DNA of 64,000 bases from assembly GCF_000378985.1 (NCBI RefSeq), contig NZ_KB905371.1, positions 1 through 64,000 on the forward strand. Reading direction: 5' to 3'. Below, piece after piece: positions 43,386 to 52,412 of the stretch; the stretch's first letter is position 1, and the number at the start of each line of letters is the position of its first letter. The position numbers and the translations under genes are program-made. Source of the stretch: Ensifer sp. BR816. Lineage in GTDB: Bacteria; Pseudomonadota; Alphaproteobacteria; Rhizobiales; Rhizobiaceae. The notes below the pieces were generated by a model. It made no database searches and was not told the DNA's origin. It worked only from the letters and a program-made list of their open reading frames with translations.

Positions 43386-44824
43386 TGGCGATGGTCTCCT
43401 GTCCGATGTGGAGTGCCGGGCCAGCAGGCGGTGCTCGCGACGGAGGCCACGATGTGCTTTGTACGGGCCATATAGTCGGGGACCGCGATGCCTGCCGGGC
43501 CGGAGGCAGGGTGGCGGTAATTAGCGGCGAGGCCGCCGAAGGTCCGCACGATCCAGAGGCATACCTCGTCCGGATCGGTGCTTCGGCTACGAAGGGTGAG
43601 AACTTGCCAAGTGTTCCAGTCGCGGGCGCCGGGGGTGCGGCGAAGGTCCATGTACGAGACCATGAAGGGGTCGCGGAGCGGCTGGCCAAGGAGATCCGCC
43701 ACTCGGGGAATAGGTATCCTGGCCAGGTTCCTTGACCAGTCCAGGTTGGAGGCCGCCCGGTTCACCGCCTTAGAAAAGGAGTCGGTTGCGGCGAGCGGAA
43801 AGGCAACCGGGCCCATACCCACGTACCAGCCAATGGAAGACCGGAAGGGGGTTGTCCGGGTATGAAAGGGGACCATGGTACGAAATTCGCCCGAGCCGCT
43901 GATTTCGTGGCCTGCCTTGGCAAGGCAGGCGAGCAGACCGGAGAACGTGTCTCCCCCGGCCTTACGGCAGACGGTGTCGAAGGCGTGCGCGGCGGTTGCG
44001 TCGAGAAGCTCAATGTATCCGCTTGGCTGGGCGGCGGAGCTGCCGCTCACGTCGCTGACCGGTACCGGAAACTCCGGTAGGCAGCCACCCGCTTCGGCGA
44101 GAAAGTGCCGCCAGCGGGCGATGGATTCGTCGTCGGCGGTGAGCATGTCCGCCTCGGTTCGTTCGGCCTCCGCGAAATCGAGATAGCTGGCCGCGGGGGG
44201 AAGGGCAGGTGGGACGGTCTTGCCGTCGCGGGCGGCGAGTGCTGCGTCGTACAGAGTGTGGATCTCATACGCCGTTGTGCAAATGGAGTAACCGTCCATC
44301 AGGATGTGATCGGCGGCGAGACAGACGGTTGTGGCTTTCGGGCGGCTGATGGTGGCACAGATATATGCGGGCCAGCCGAGTGGCCCGACTTCGGCGTCGA
44401 AGAGGTCCTCCAGGTACCGCGCTAGTCGACGGCCGTCGGTGAAGTCCGCCGCCGCACTGCGGTGGATACTCACGGCTCGGGGCGGTAGCGTCCTGCGGTG
44501 GAGGCGACCGCCTGGTGTGGAGCGAGGGGGGAGACTGAGGTCGCTGCGCAGGGCTTCATGGCGGTCTGTCCAGTCGCACAGAGCCGCAGCAAAGGCGTCC
44601 GCATCGAGTTCGGCGGGCAGATCGAAGACGGTGCCCAGCCAGGACGGCGGCAGGGAGGCCTCACCGGCCGCCTCGAGTGCATTTGCGATGTGTGCTTCCT
44701 GGACGTGCGACGCCCGCCGCAGATCGGCTGCCCAAATGGCCTCGGACATGCGCGGGGCGCAAGCCCGCCAGACGGTGAGACGGCCCGGAGACAGACTGAG
44801 GGATGATATGTCAGTGAGCTTCAT
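43382..44824 (-). CDS. Condensation-domain (PapA-like) acyltransferase
   Basis: A 480-residue stand-alone condensation-fold protein. The catalytic motif HxxxDG appears as ADHILMDGYSI, and a later SIGWYVGMGPVAFP block matches the Pap/condensation C-terminal lid. There is no carrier or adenylation domain, so it resembles the PapA acyltransferases that put fatty or polyketide acyl chains on trehalose in mycobacteria. G+C at third positions is very high and Arg/Ala/Pro content large compared with rhizobial neighbours, suggesting actinobacterial origin. It overlaps the GMC gene (ATGA) and the transporter relic. Substrate is inference. Confidence 0.77.
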   Translation of the reverse strand: MKLTDISSLSLSPGRLTVWRACAPRMSEAIWAADLRRASHVQEAHIANALEAAGEASLPPSWLGTVFDLPAELDADAFAAALCDWTDRHEALRSDLSLPPRSTPGGRLHRRTLPPRAVSIHRSAAADFTDGRRLARYLEDLFDAEVGPLGWPAYICATISRPKATTVCLAADHILMDGYSICTTAYEIHTLYDAALAARDGKTVPPALPPAASYLDFAEAERTEADMLTADDESIARWRHFLAEAGGCLPEFPVPVSDVSGSSAAQPSGYIELLDATAAHAFDTVCRKAGGDTFSGLLACLAKAGHEISGSGEFRTMVPFHTRTTPFRSSIGWYVGMGPVAFPLAATDSFSKAVNRAASNLDWSRNLARIPIPRVADLLGQPLRDPFMVSYMDLRRTPGARDWNTWQVLTLRSRSTDPDEVCLWIVRTFGGLAANYRHPASGPAGIAVPDYMARTKHIVASVASTACWPGTPHRTGDHRQ

Positions 44825-45267
44825 GATATGAGGCGCCTATCTGCGAGGAACGGAAAGGTGGTGCGGACAGGACAGGCCCAAGGCCCGCGCGCAGGACGGG
44901 CGAGCAACGCGCCGACGACACATCCCACCACAGCGCTGCCCGTGACTATTCGCGTCGCAGCGGCGGTCAGACTCAGCCCTCGATCACATACAGCAGGAAG
45001 ACAGCGGAGCAGGCGCTGCAGCAAATAAATGAGCTTGCCGGTGGCGACGTGGTCCCGGCAAGCAGACCCAGCGGCAGGGTATGGGCTCCTCTGCAGGCGG
45101 CGCAGTTCACAGTCTCGAGCGGGCCTGGGTCGAGTAGTTCGGTTGCAGTCAGCGAGGCCGACGAAAATCACCTGGGATCCGACGAGGGAGACAGCCTGGC
45201 CCGCGACAAGAACGGAGAAGTTGCGCGGCAGCCGGCGTCGAGGCGCTTGTTGTGCCTTGTGCGTCAC
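44821..45267 (-). pseudogene. Decayed MFS exporter gene
   Basis: The start overlaps the sulfotransferase stop (ATGA at 45264-45267) and reads like the first helix of an MFS drug/metabolite exporter: RNFSVLVAGQAVSLVGSQVIF. After about residue 38 the frame turns into Arg/Cys-rich nonsense; a later VTGSAVVGCVVGALLARPA again looks like a transmembrane helix. Only about 148 codons remain where an MFS protein needs 400 or more, so it carries deletions and frameshifts. The junctions with both neighbours keep their four-base overlaps, which shows it was once an integral operon gene. Confidence 0.5.
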
Positions 45268-46238
45268 CCCGCGCTCCCGGGACCCGGCATCGACAGGTCG
45301 TAGCCCAGGCGCGCCAGTTCCTTCCCGGCGATCCGCTCGAACTTCTCGATTTCCGCGGGCGTGAGGTCCTGCAGGTACCGTCCCCTACGGCCGATGTACA
45401 GTGGTTTACCCGCAGCTTCCGCTGCGGGGTGGCCCCAGGGTTTGTCGAACAGCGCGTGCTCGTGCTCCGCGTGGTGCAGGACCGCCTCGTCCCATGGCAA
45501 ACCGAGGTGCTCCAGCATCCGCTCCACCGTTTCGCGGGGGCGGGTGACCAGATCCTCATACCGCACTTCCAGATAGCGGCCGTCAGGAGAAGCCTGGCGG
45601 GGCCGGGTGACGATCTCCAGCCAGCCGTTGGCGGCTTCCGCGACAGTCCTGTAGCCCCAGTCGGGGACGGTCTTGAGGTGAGAGGCGGCCAGATCGCGGC
45701 CGTCGCGGATGATGTGGATGAAATGAGCTTGTGGCCAGACCGCGGCGTAGGTGCCGACGTCCTGGATCCTCCGCTGAAGCTTCAGACCCCATCGTCTGGC
45801 TCCCGTCTGTTCGCGTCGGAATTCGCCGATGGAGTCGATGAGCCGGCAACGGTCGTCGAGAGCGGACAGATCGGTACCGCGCTCCGCCATCAGGCCGGTC
45901 ACCAGTTTCCGTACATCGTCACGGTCGAGACCGAAACGCTCGCACTGCACAACAAAGTGAGCGCCGTCGAACCACTCAGGGTCAACAGTGTCCTTCGTGG
46001 CACCGGCGAGCCGTGGGTCACGGCGGTCGATCATGTCGCACACCGCGAGGATGTGCGGACCGAGGTTGACGGGATCGGTGAAATCGATCTCCGGACCGAC
46101 GACCAGACCGGGGTGCGAGTCGAGCACTACACTCAGCAGAGTGGTGCCGGAGCGGTTCTCGCCGCCGAGCAGGACCGGGTTGGAAGGCAGGACGAGAGGA
46201 GAAGGAACCAGACCGGACATGAATTTCCTGCGGGGCAT
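45264..46238 (-). CDS. PAPS-dependent sulfotransferase
   Basis: A 324-residue sulfotransferase-fold protein. The 5'-phosphosulfate loop is LGGENRSGTTLLSVVLDSHPG (P-loop-like), and the 3'-phosphate motif is FIHIIRDGRDLAASHLK with the conserved RDxRD-x-x-S spacing. A third conserved region, VRYEDLVTRPRETVERMLEHLGLPW, fits the Sulfotransfer_3 family. It transfers sulfate from PAPS to a hydroxyl or amine. It is the first gene of the operon and, like the acyltransferase, is much richer in G+C than local genes. It is not close to NodH/NoeE by motif context; a role on the metabolite of this cluster is more likely. Confidence 0.83.
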   Translation of the reverse strand: MPRRKFMSGLVPSPLVLPSNPVLLGGENRSGTTLLSVVLDSHPGLVVGPEIDFTDPVNLGPHILAVCDMIDRRDPRLAGATKDTVDPEWFDGAHFVVQCERFGLDRDDVRKLVTGLMAERGTDLSALDDRCRLIDSIGEFRREQTGARRWGLKLQRRIQDVGTYAAVWPQAHFIHIIRDGRDLAASHLKTVPDWGYRTVAEAANGWLEIVTRPRQASPDGRYLEVRYEDLVTRPRETVERMLEHLGLPWDEAVLHHAEHEHALFDKPWGHPAAEAAGKPLYIGRRGRYLQDLTPAEIEKFERIAGKELARLGYDLSMPGPGSAG

Positions 46239-47260
46239 GTGGCGTCGGTCAAAGCTGTACTGGCAAAAATCAAGTGTTGCTATTAATACAAACGCACCAG
46301 GGGCAGTTTATTTCGAAACCCGGATAGCATTTTCGCCAAATGTACATTTCGTTGCTTCTCTCCCGATGCGGATGTGCGATAGCGGTCGAATGGATTTTCG
46401 AAAAAAGGGAGCGTCTGATTGCTGTGATCTGCTATTGTTCCCTCTGAGACGATGGGCCGATAGCGCCGAGGAACCACTACTTGATCTCTGCCCGCCGGCT
46501 CCACTTTTGCAGACCGGATGTCTAGCTTGAGTCGATACTGCGCTCAGATTTTCCGGCGCTTTCACCCGTTTGCGAACGGAGCGCTGCGATGGCCGGATAG
46601 GCCTGATCGATATCCACTGTCGTGGCGTAACGTCGGGACAGAGTGACCCGAAGCCCGGTCGACGACGTCCGTCGGTGAATACAGATCGCGATTGTCGAAG
46701 AAGCGCAACTTCGCAACAATTCTGGTTGCGGAGATGGCCGGCTTGGAGTCATCAGCAATCTGCTTTTCCGCTGGATGGAGCCATCCGAGGCCGTGGAGTT
46801 GCCCACAGGTTCGCTGGCGCGACCGACAGTGCCGCTGCGGCTTTTCCGGCAGGACCAAGGCGGCCGCCAGAACATTCATCACACGGCAAGGTATGGAAAG
46901 GGACCCCGAAGAGCACGTGGACCGGTCGTCGATCCTCCGGCGACCCAGCCTGCAACCCGTCAAATATATGTCGAAATTGTTTGTCCGATCTACGACGATG
47001 TTAGAACAGCGACATCGCTGGTTCGGCTGATCACGCTGGATAGCAGCTTTTTTTCTTCGGCACGCCTATTGCTTCCCGGCATCTGCAGATGCGTCACGGA
47101 AAGATAAACGCGCGGAGATGTCGACATGTTACCACCAGCCTTTCGGACGGTGCCTTCGTCCGGCGACCCCACCACTGGACGCTCCAGATGCAGGAGCCGG
47201 AAGAGGCCGTGCGCGCCAAGCAATAGTCGAGCCCACGCTGCACGGGCGCTTCTGCTGCGG
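46239..47260. other. Region without intact genes, upstream of the biosynthetic operon
   Basis: About 1 kb of mostly degraded sequence. 46239-46500 is relatively AT-rich and should hold the operon promoter, but no clear nod box, tts box or sigma-54 promoter is visible there. On the minus strand at about 46530-46900, two frames together look like the end of a decayed gene (DVVDRASG, then RRYATTVDIDQAYPAIAALRSQTG), of unknown function. Confidence 0.4.
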
Positions 47261-47515
47261 TTGTCCTCGCGCGGGCGCAGCGATCACTATGGTCTGCTTA
47301 CCGACAATATCCCAGCACCGCCTTTCTGGTTGAACGGGCCGAAGCCTTTGTCTACCGCCGGACCATCCATCGGCGAGCACCAGTTCATGCTTGTCGATGC
47401 TGCCACCGGCGCGAACCTGCCGGCCTTCGATCATGCCCACCTGGCTGCGGTGCCTGATAAAATGAGTCGCAGCAGCTGCCAGGCCGACGATCTTGTCTCG
47501 GAGGGAGGCAGATGA
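47261..47515 (+). pseudogene. Relic of a peptidase S9 (prolyl oligopeptidase) N-terminal region
   Basis: The plus strand reads APPFWLNG near 47312 and GEHQFMLVDAATGANLPAFDHAHLAA at about 47370-47450. This resembles the first beta-propeller blades of S9 family peptidases (pattern E-x-x-x-VDAATGARRPAFDH). Frames shift between the parts and no catalytic domain follows; the M16 peptidase gene begins instead at 47512. Truncated by deletion. Confidence 0.4.
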
Positions 47516-48909
47516 CGCGTGCCGTAATACATCCGTGTTTCCGTGCATTTGCCCTGACCATGCTTGCGCTGCAAGCGTTTATGACTTGGGAAGCGGCGGC
47601 CGCAGAGGCCCCGCGAGGCGAATCCGAGATCGGAAATTTCGTGCTGAGCAACGGCATGGAGGTGGTCGTGATACCCGATCACCGGGCGCCGACTGTCACA
47701 CAGATGGTCTGGTACAAGGCCGGCAACGCCGATGAACCAAGCGGCAAATCCGGCATCGCTCATTTCCTGGAGCATCTCATGTTCAAGGGCACGAAGAAGC
47801 ACCCGGCCGGCGAGTTTGACGCAAGGATCGCAGAGATCGGGGGGGAGGAGAACGCCTTCACGTCGTCCGACTATACCGCATTCTATCAGACGGTCACCCC
47901 CGAGGCGCTCGAGACGATGATGGAATTCGAAGCTGACCGCATGCGCCATCTCGTACTCAAAGACGCGGTGATCGTGCCGGAGCGCGACGTCATTCTCCAG
48001 GAGCGGCGCTCGCGCGTCGAGGACAATCCGGAGGAGCTTCTCGAGGAGGAGATGCGGGCGACCCTCTATCAGAACCATCCTTACCGCGTCCCGGTCATCG
48101 GCTGGATGCACGAGATGGAACAGCTCAGTCGGGGGGACGCCGTTGCATTCTACGATCGCTACTATGTCCCGAACAACGCCATACTGGTCGTGGCAGGGGA
48201 CGTGGACACGGGGACGGTGTGGTGGCTGGCGAACAAGACCTACGGCGCGGTACCGCGCGGCCAAGACCTGCCTGAGCGGGTGAGGCCGCAGGAGCCGGAG
48301 CAGAACACCAAACGAACGGTCGTGCTTACCGACCCACGCGTGACCGTGCCGAGCTTCCGAAAGTCGTGGGTGGCGCCTTCCTACCGAACAACCGAGCCGG
48401 GTGAAGCGGAAGCCCTCGATCTTCTGTCGGAAATTCTCGGCGGAGGAACGCGCAGCCGGATCTATCAGGAATTGGTGGTGAAGCAGGGGATAGCCTCCTC
48501 GGGCGGCGCCTATTTCCAGGGAAGATCGCTCGATCCTTCGAGCTTCACGATCTATGGCTCGCCGCGGGGGGATGCGACCATCAAGGCGGTGGAAGACGCG
48601 CTCGACGCTGAAGTCCGGAAAATCATCGAGGCCGGTGTCACCGACGTTGAACTGGCGAAGGCCAAGAACCGCTTGGTGCGCTCGATGATCTTCGCACGTG
48701 ACAGCCAGAGGGGAATGGCCAACATCTACGGGGAAGCGCTTGCGACTGGAAGTACCGTGTACGACGTACAGGTATGGCCGTTGAAGGTCTGCACGGTAAC
48801 GGCGACCGAAGTGCAGGCGGTTGCCAGGAAATACCTTAATCCGGACCGATCGGTGGCGGGATATCTGCTGCCGCGGGAAACCGCGACCTCAGGAGACAAA
48901 AGCCGATGA
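47512..48909 (+). CDS. M16 family zinc metallopeptidase (catalytic subunit type)
   Basis: A 465-residue exported protein: hydrophobic N-terminal stretch (about residues 8-28, [18 protein letters not shown]) acting as signal peptide, then the inverted zinc motif [11 protein letters not shown] (HxxEH, about residue 78) and a distal Glu in the [22 protein letters not shown] region, as in pitrilysin/processing peptidases. The C-terminal half is a second M16 domain ([19 protein letters not shown]). It pairs with the following gene, overlapping it by four bases; such pairs form heterodimeric periplasmic peptidases. Substrate unknown. Start follows GGAGGCAG. Confidence 0.9.
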   Translation: MTRAVIHPCFRAFALTMLALQAFMTWEAAAAEAPRGESEIGNFVLSNGMEVVVIPDHRAPTVTQMVWYKAGNADEPSGKSGIAHFLEHLMFKGTKKHPAGEFDARIAEIGGEENAFTSSDYTAFYQTVTPEALETMMEFEADRMRHLVLKDAVIVPERDVILQERRSRVEDNPEELLEEEMRATLYQNHPYRVPVIGWMHEMEQLSRGDAVAFYDRYYVPNNAILVVAGDVDTGTVWWLANKTYGAVPRGQDLPERVRPQEPEQNTKRTVVLTDPRVTVPSFRKSWVAPSYRTTEPGEAEALDLLSEILGGGTRSRIYQELVVKQGIASSGGAYFQGRSLDPSSFTIYGSPRGDATIKAVEDALDAEVRKIIEAGVTDVELAKAKNRLVRSMIFARDSQRGMANIYGEALATGSTVYDVQVWPLKVCTVTATEVQAVARKYLNPDRSVAGYLLPRETATSGDKSR

Positions 48910-50249
48910 CAATGTTCAACCGACTGTCGTTCGGGGCCGCCAGGCCACTCGTGGCCGTGCTCGCATTGTTGGGTCTTGCCGCGGTACCCGGCCGGGCGGC
49001 CATGGCCATTCAGGAAGTCGAGACATCGGGCGGGATCAAGGCCTGGCTGGTGGAAGATTATTCGGTGCCGATCGTCACCGTTCGGTTCGCGTTCCGGGGC
49101 GGGAGCACGCAGGATCCTTCCGGTAAAGAAGGCCTTGCCAACCTCATGACCGCGTTGTTCGACGAGGGGGCCGGCGACCTTGACAGCGAAGCCTTCCAGG
49201 AGCGGCTCGACGATGCTGGCGCCGAGATGCGGTTCGGGGCCGGGCGCGATGCGGTCTACGGCTTCATGCGCGTGCTCGCCGATCAGAAGGATGATGCGTT
49301 CGATCTTCTCCGGCTGGCCGTCGAGCAGCCGCGTTTTGACCAAGCGCCAATGGATCGTATCCGCGCCCAGATCGTCTCGGGCATCATCGCGGAAGCCAAG
49401 GACCCGAACACGGCCGCACAGGTCGCATGGAGGAAGGCGCTCTATGGCGATCATCCGTACTCCCGACGGGACGAAGGCACCGAGCAAACCCTTGCCACTG
49501 CCACGACCTCCGATCTGAAGGCGCTTCATAAGCGGCTTTTCGCGCGGGGCAACCTTGCCATCGCCGTGACGGGAGCGATTGACGCCGGTGCACTCAAGCA
49601 CGATCTGAATCGGATATTCGGCGGGTTGCCTGCCGAACCATCCATAATGCCGGTTGCGGAAACCGCCCCTAGGCTGGCGCAGGAAATTCGCATCCCGTAT
49701 GACTTACCGCAGACTGGTCTGCGCCTGGCTTATCCGGGGATTAGCGACAAAGACCCACAGTTCTTCGCAGCCCATCTGATGAACCACATCCTCGGCGGGG
49801 GAGCGTTCACGTCCAGGCTCTGGAACGAGGTGCGCGAGAAGCGAGGACTCGCTTACCACATCGGATCTGCCCTCGTGAACAACGACCATGCCTCGGCGCT
49901 CGTTATCGCCACGGGGGCCCGCCCCGATCGAGCCGCAGAGACACTCTCCCTCATTCGTGCCGAGGTGCGGCGGATCGCGGAGAAGGGCGTCAGCGAGGAC
50001 GAACTCGACGCGGCGAAGAAAAAGGTCATCGGCGGTTACGCGATCGACAATCTCAACTCATCCAGCGCGATCGCCGACACTCTGGTAAAAATCCAAATGG
50101 AAGATCTCGGCATCGACTATATCGAGCGGCGGAAACAGCTGATTCAGGCCGTGACCGTGGAGGACGTCCGGTCGGCCGCAAAACGGCTTCTGTCCGCCGA
50201 CCCCGCCGTGATGATCGTCGGACCGCCCCTCGAGGATAGGAAAGGATAA
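48906..50249 (+). CDS. M16 family peptidase, probable non-catalytic partner
   Basis: A 447-residue exported protein with a signal peptide ([20 protein letters not shown]). The zinc motif is absent: the position corresponding to HxxEH reads [13 protein letters not shown]. The typical partner features are present ([30 protein letters not shown]). M16B enzymes often consist of one active and one inactive subunit, as in mitochondrial processing peptidase and several bacterial pairs. The start overlaps the stop of the catalytic gene. No gene follows for 197 bases. Confidence 0.88.
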   Translation: MTMFNRLSFGAARPLVAVLALLGLAAVPGRAAMAIQEVETSGGIKAWLVEDYSVPIVTVRFAFRGGSTQDPSGKEGLANLMTALFDEGAGDLDSEAFQERLDDAGAEMRFGAGRDAVYGFMRVLADQKDDAFDLLRLAVEQPRFDQAPMDRIRAQIVSGIIAEAKDPNTAAQVAWRKALYGDHPYSRRDEGTEQTLATATTSDLKALHKRLFARGNLAIAVTGAIDAGALKHDLNRIFGGLPAEPSIMPVAETAPRLAQEIRIPYDLPQTGLRLAYPGISDKDPQFFAAHLMNHILGGGAFTSRLWNEVREKRGLAYHIGSALVNNDHASALVIATGARPDRAAETLSLIRAEVRRIAEKGVSEDELDAAKKKVIGGYAIDNLNSSSAIADTLVKIQMEDLGIDYIERRKQLIQAVTVEDVRSAAKRLLSADPAVMIVGPPLEDRKG

Positions 50250-50446
50250 AAGACCACTGGGAAAGCCCGCCCGTCTCGGCAGCGGCCGACCTTCTCCCGG
50301 CTGGTCAAACTGTAGCGCGCACACTCCCCGACCACGGCCGCTCAACAATCTCGCGGAGCCATCTACAGCGAGTTGCTTTTTGAGTTGTGTGTTTGGGCAG
50401 GGCATGATTCCGTTGCGCATCGCAGTCGCAGATGCGCCACTACGCG

Positions 50447-51799
50447 CTAGTAGGGGGAGCGGTCGAGATAAGCGTCAAATGCGGCAGCGACAGATCTAAG
50501 CACAAAACCATGCTCCTGCCGCACGCGTACGAAACCATTGTCAATATCCACGATCCCGTCCTCGGCCAAGGGAGTCAGGCGCTCAGCTCGATCCAGAAGG
50601 GGGATCGGATCAAATCCGTGAGCAGCGCAGATTGCGGGCACGTCCGCCTCTAAATTGCACATCAGCCGCTCTATGATTTCAGCTCGCACGCGATCTTCGA
50701 CGGTGAGACGGTAGCCACGCGATGTCGCCAGGTGGCCAGCTGCGATGTGTCGGCTATACGAACTCTGTGCGACTTCGTTCTGGACATACCCTTTGCCGAG
50801 ACGGCCAATCGCCGACGCGCCGAAGCCGATCAGGGTTGGGCAGGTGTCGGCCGAGTAACCCAGGGAATTGCGCCGCAGGCGTCCGGCTCTCTGCGCCAGC
50901 GCGAGCTCGTCATCCGGCAACGCGAAATGGTCGAGCCCGATCTGGCGATACCCCGCGGCAACCAGCGTGTCGGCCACGGCCGCTGCCTGTTCCGCGCGGG
51001 CAGCCGCGTCCGGTAGTGCCGTCTCATCGATGAGACGCTGATTCTTTCTATAGGAAGGAACGTGCGCGTAACCGAACACCGCAAACCGGTCGGGGCGCAT
51101 CGCGATCGCCGTCGTTGCGCTCTGGACGCAGGACTGCACCGTTTGATGCGGGAGACCGTACATGAGGTCAAAATTGATGCGGCTTACTTTATGCCGGCGC
51201 AGGTTCTCGACGGCAGCCGTCACTTGCGCCTCGCTCTGGACTCGATTGATCGCCTTTTGGACAGTGAGATCGAAGCTCTGCACGCCGAGGCTCGCGCGGT
51301 TTACCTCGGCTACTTCAAAGGCTTCTGCCATTTCCGGCGTGAACGTGCGAGGGTCGATCTCGACAGCGACGGTGGCCGCTTTCTTAAAGACGAAGTGGCG
51401 GCGCAGAAGTTGCATCAGGGCGAGGAACTCAGCTGGCGGCATGATGGTCGGCGTCCCGCCACCGAAATGCACGTCGCTCACGGGCAGCGCCTGCGGCGCT
51501 TGCTCCGCGACCAAACGGATTTCCTCGCGTAGCACCGCAAGGTACTCGACGATCGACGCATCCCGACGAGTGATCCTGGTAGGAAAGCCGCAATACAAGC
51601 ATATCGATCGACAGAATGGAATGTGGAGATAGAGGGAAACAGCCTCGTCAGTTGGCAAGCCCTTCAACCATTCCACGCAATCCTTGGCGCCGACCGCAGG
51701 GGAAAACTCCGGTACAGTTGGATAGATCGTGTACCAAGGCAGGCGGGCATCATAATGCTTTGCATGGAGAACGTCGGCGGGACGATGTCCAGATGCCAT
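50447..51799 (-). CDS. hemN: Oxygen-independent coproporphyrinogen III oxidase
   Basis: A 450-residue radical-SAM enzyme of haem synthesis, converting coproporphyrinogen III to protoporphyrinogen IX without oxygen. Radical SAM Cys triad in YLHIPFCRSICLYCGF, SAM-binding GGGTPT, HemN blocks NFDLMYGLPHQT and YAHVPSYRKNQR, and the HemN C-terminal domain. Full length. AAGGAAGAGG lies upstream of the ATG at 51799. It is divergent from the hup operon across a 613-base region. Microaerobic or symbiotic expression is usual for rhizobial hemN, but I did not find a clear FNR box (TTGAT-N4-ATCAA). Confidence 0.9.
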   Translation of the reverse strand: MASGHRPADVLHAKHYDARLPWYTIYPTVPEFSPAVGAKDCVEWLKGLPTDEAVSLYLHIPFCRSICLYCGFPTRITRRDASIVEYLAVLREEIRLVAEQAPQALPVSDVHFGGGTPTIMPPAEFLALMQLLRRHFVFKKAATVAVEIDPRTFTPEMAEAFEVAEVNRASLGVQSFDLTVQKAINRVQSEAQVTAAVENLRRHKVSRINFDLMYGLPHQTVQSCVQSATTAIAMRPDRFAVFGYAHVPSYRKNQRLIDETALPDAAARAEQAAAVADTLVAAGYRQIGLDHFALPDDELALAQRAGRLRRNSLGYSADTCPTLIGFGASAIGRLGKGYVQNEVAQSSYSRHIAAGHLATSRGYRLTVEDRVRAEIIERLMCNLEADVPAICAAHGFDPIPLLDRAERLTPLAEDGIVDIDNGFVRVRQEHGFVLRSVAAAFDAYLDRSPY

Positions 51800-52012
51800 G
51801 GGGCCTCTTCCTTTGGATCGAATGCGATCGCGCCCGATACGCTTTTTTCGCCGTCAGCCATCACGGTTTTCCGCCATCTGAATGCCAGTCGGCAGTGCCC
51901 GCCGCATTCAACAAGGAGATTCAAAACTCATACCGATTCCCTTGTTTTTTCAGAAAATCAGATTATGCGAATTTATTAGCCGCGACTGAATAGGAGCTGC
52001 CAAGCAACCTTA

Positions 52013-52028
52013 TGTCACGGATTGGACA
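52013..52028. promoter_or_regulatory. Candidate NifA upstream activator sequence
   Basis: TGT-N10-ACA (TGTCACGGATTGGACA), the NifA binding pattern, about 310 bases upstream of the sigma-54 promoter of hupS. The distance is longer than the usual 80-200 bases, and the motif is short, so this is tentative. Confidence 0.4.
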
Positions 52029-52327
52029 AAACACGACAAATTGTGGGCAATCGCTTTCACCTGCATGCCCTGGCGACGATACCCGTTCGACAATATGCAA
52101 ACGTAGGCGACAGTTGCCCGGAAGAGTGGGACAAGGTGATGTCCGCTTCGCCCGGATACACGCTTGAAGTGCCGAAGATGAGCCCGGTTGATGGCGAACA
52201 CTCAATGCGCACCATCTGACATCTCGCATATCCTTAGATGACGGCGATCAAAATCGTTGCCACGCCAATCCGCTTCGCTTCTCCTCTCGACAATGCGCTA
52301 GCGACAATGTGGTCGGGGAACTCGAAC

Positions 52328-52342
52328 TGGTCCGCTTCTTGC
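52328..52342 (+). promoter_or_regulatory. Putative sigma-54 (-24/-12) promoter of the hup operon
   Basis: TGGTCCGCTTCTTGC carries the GG and GC pairs with the required 10 bases between them, close to the consensus TGGCAC-N5-TTGC. It ends 70 bases before the hupS start. Rhizobial hupSL genes are known to be expressed in bacteroids through NifA and sigma-54, which supports the call. Confidence 0.6.
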
Positions 52343-52412
52343 CTAATCTCCCTGTGACAAAGCCGGTTGCCAATCCGGACGTCGTCGAGGACGGGATTGC
52401 TGGAGGAGCACG

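Noticed and set aside
45264..46238. Sulfotransferase as a Nod-factor sulfotransferase (NodH/NoeE)
   Set aside because: No nod structural genes or nod box precede it, composition is foreign, and it belongs to an operon with acyltransferase and sugar-amination genes; motifs fit the general Sulfotransfer_3 family.
46239..46500. A nod box, tts box or sigma-54 promoter upstream of the biosynthetic operon
   Set aside because: Partial words such as ATCCATTC and TTTTTCGAAAA occur but the remaining consensus and spacing are absent.
51800..52012. FNR/FixK box controlling hemN
   Set aside because: No TTGAT-N4-ATCAA match was found upstream of the hemN start.
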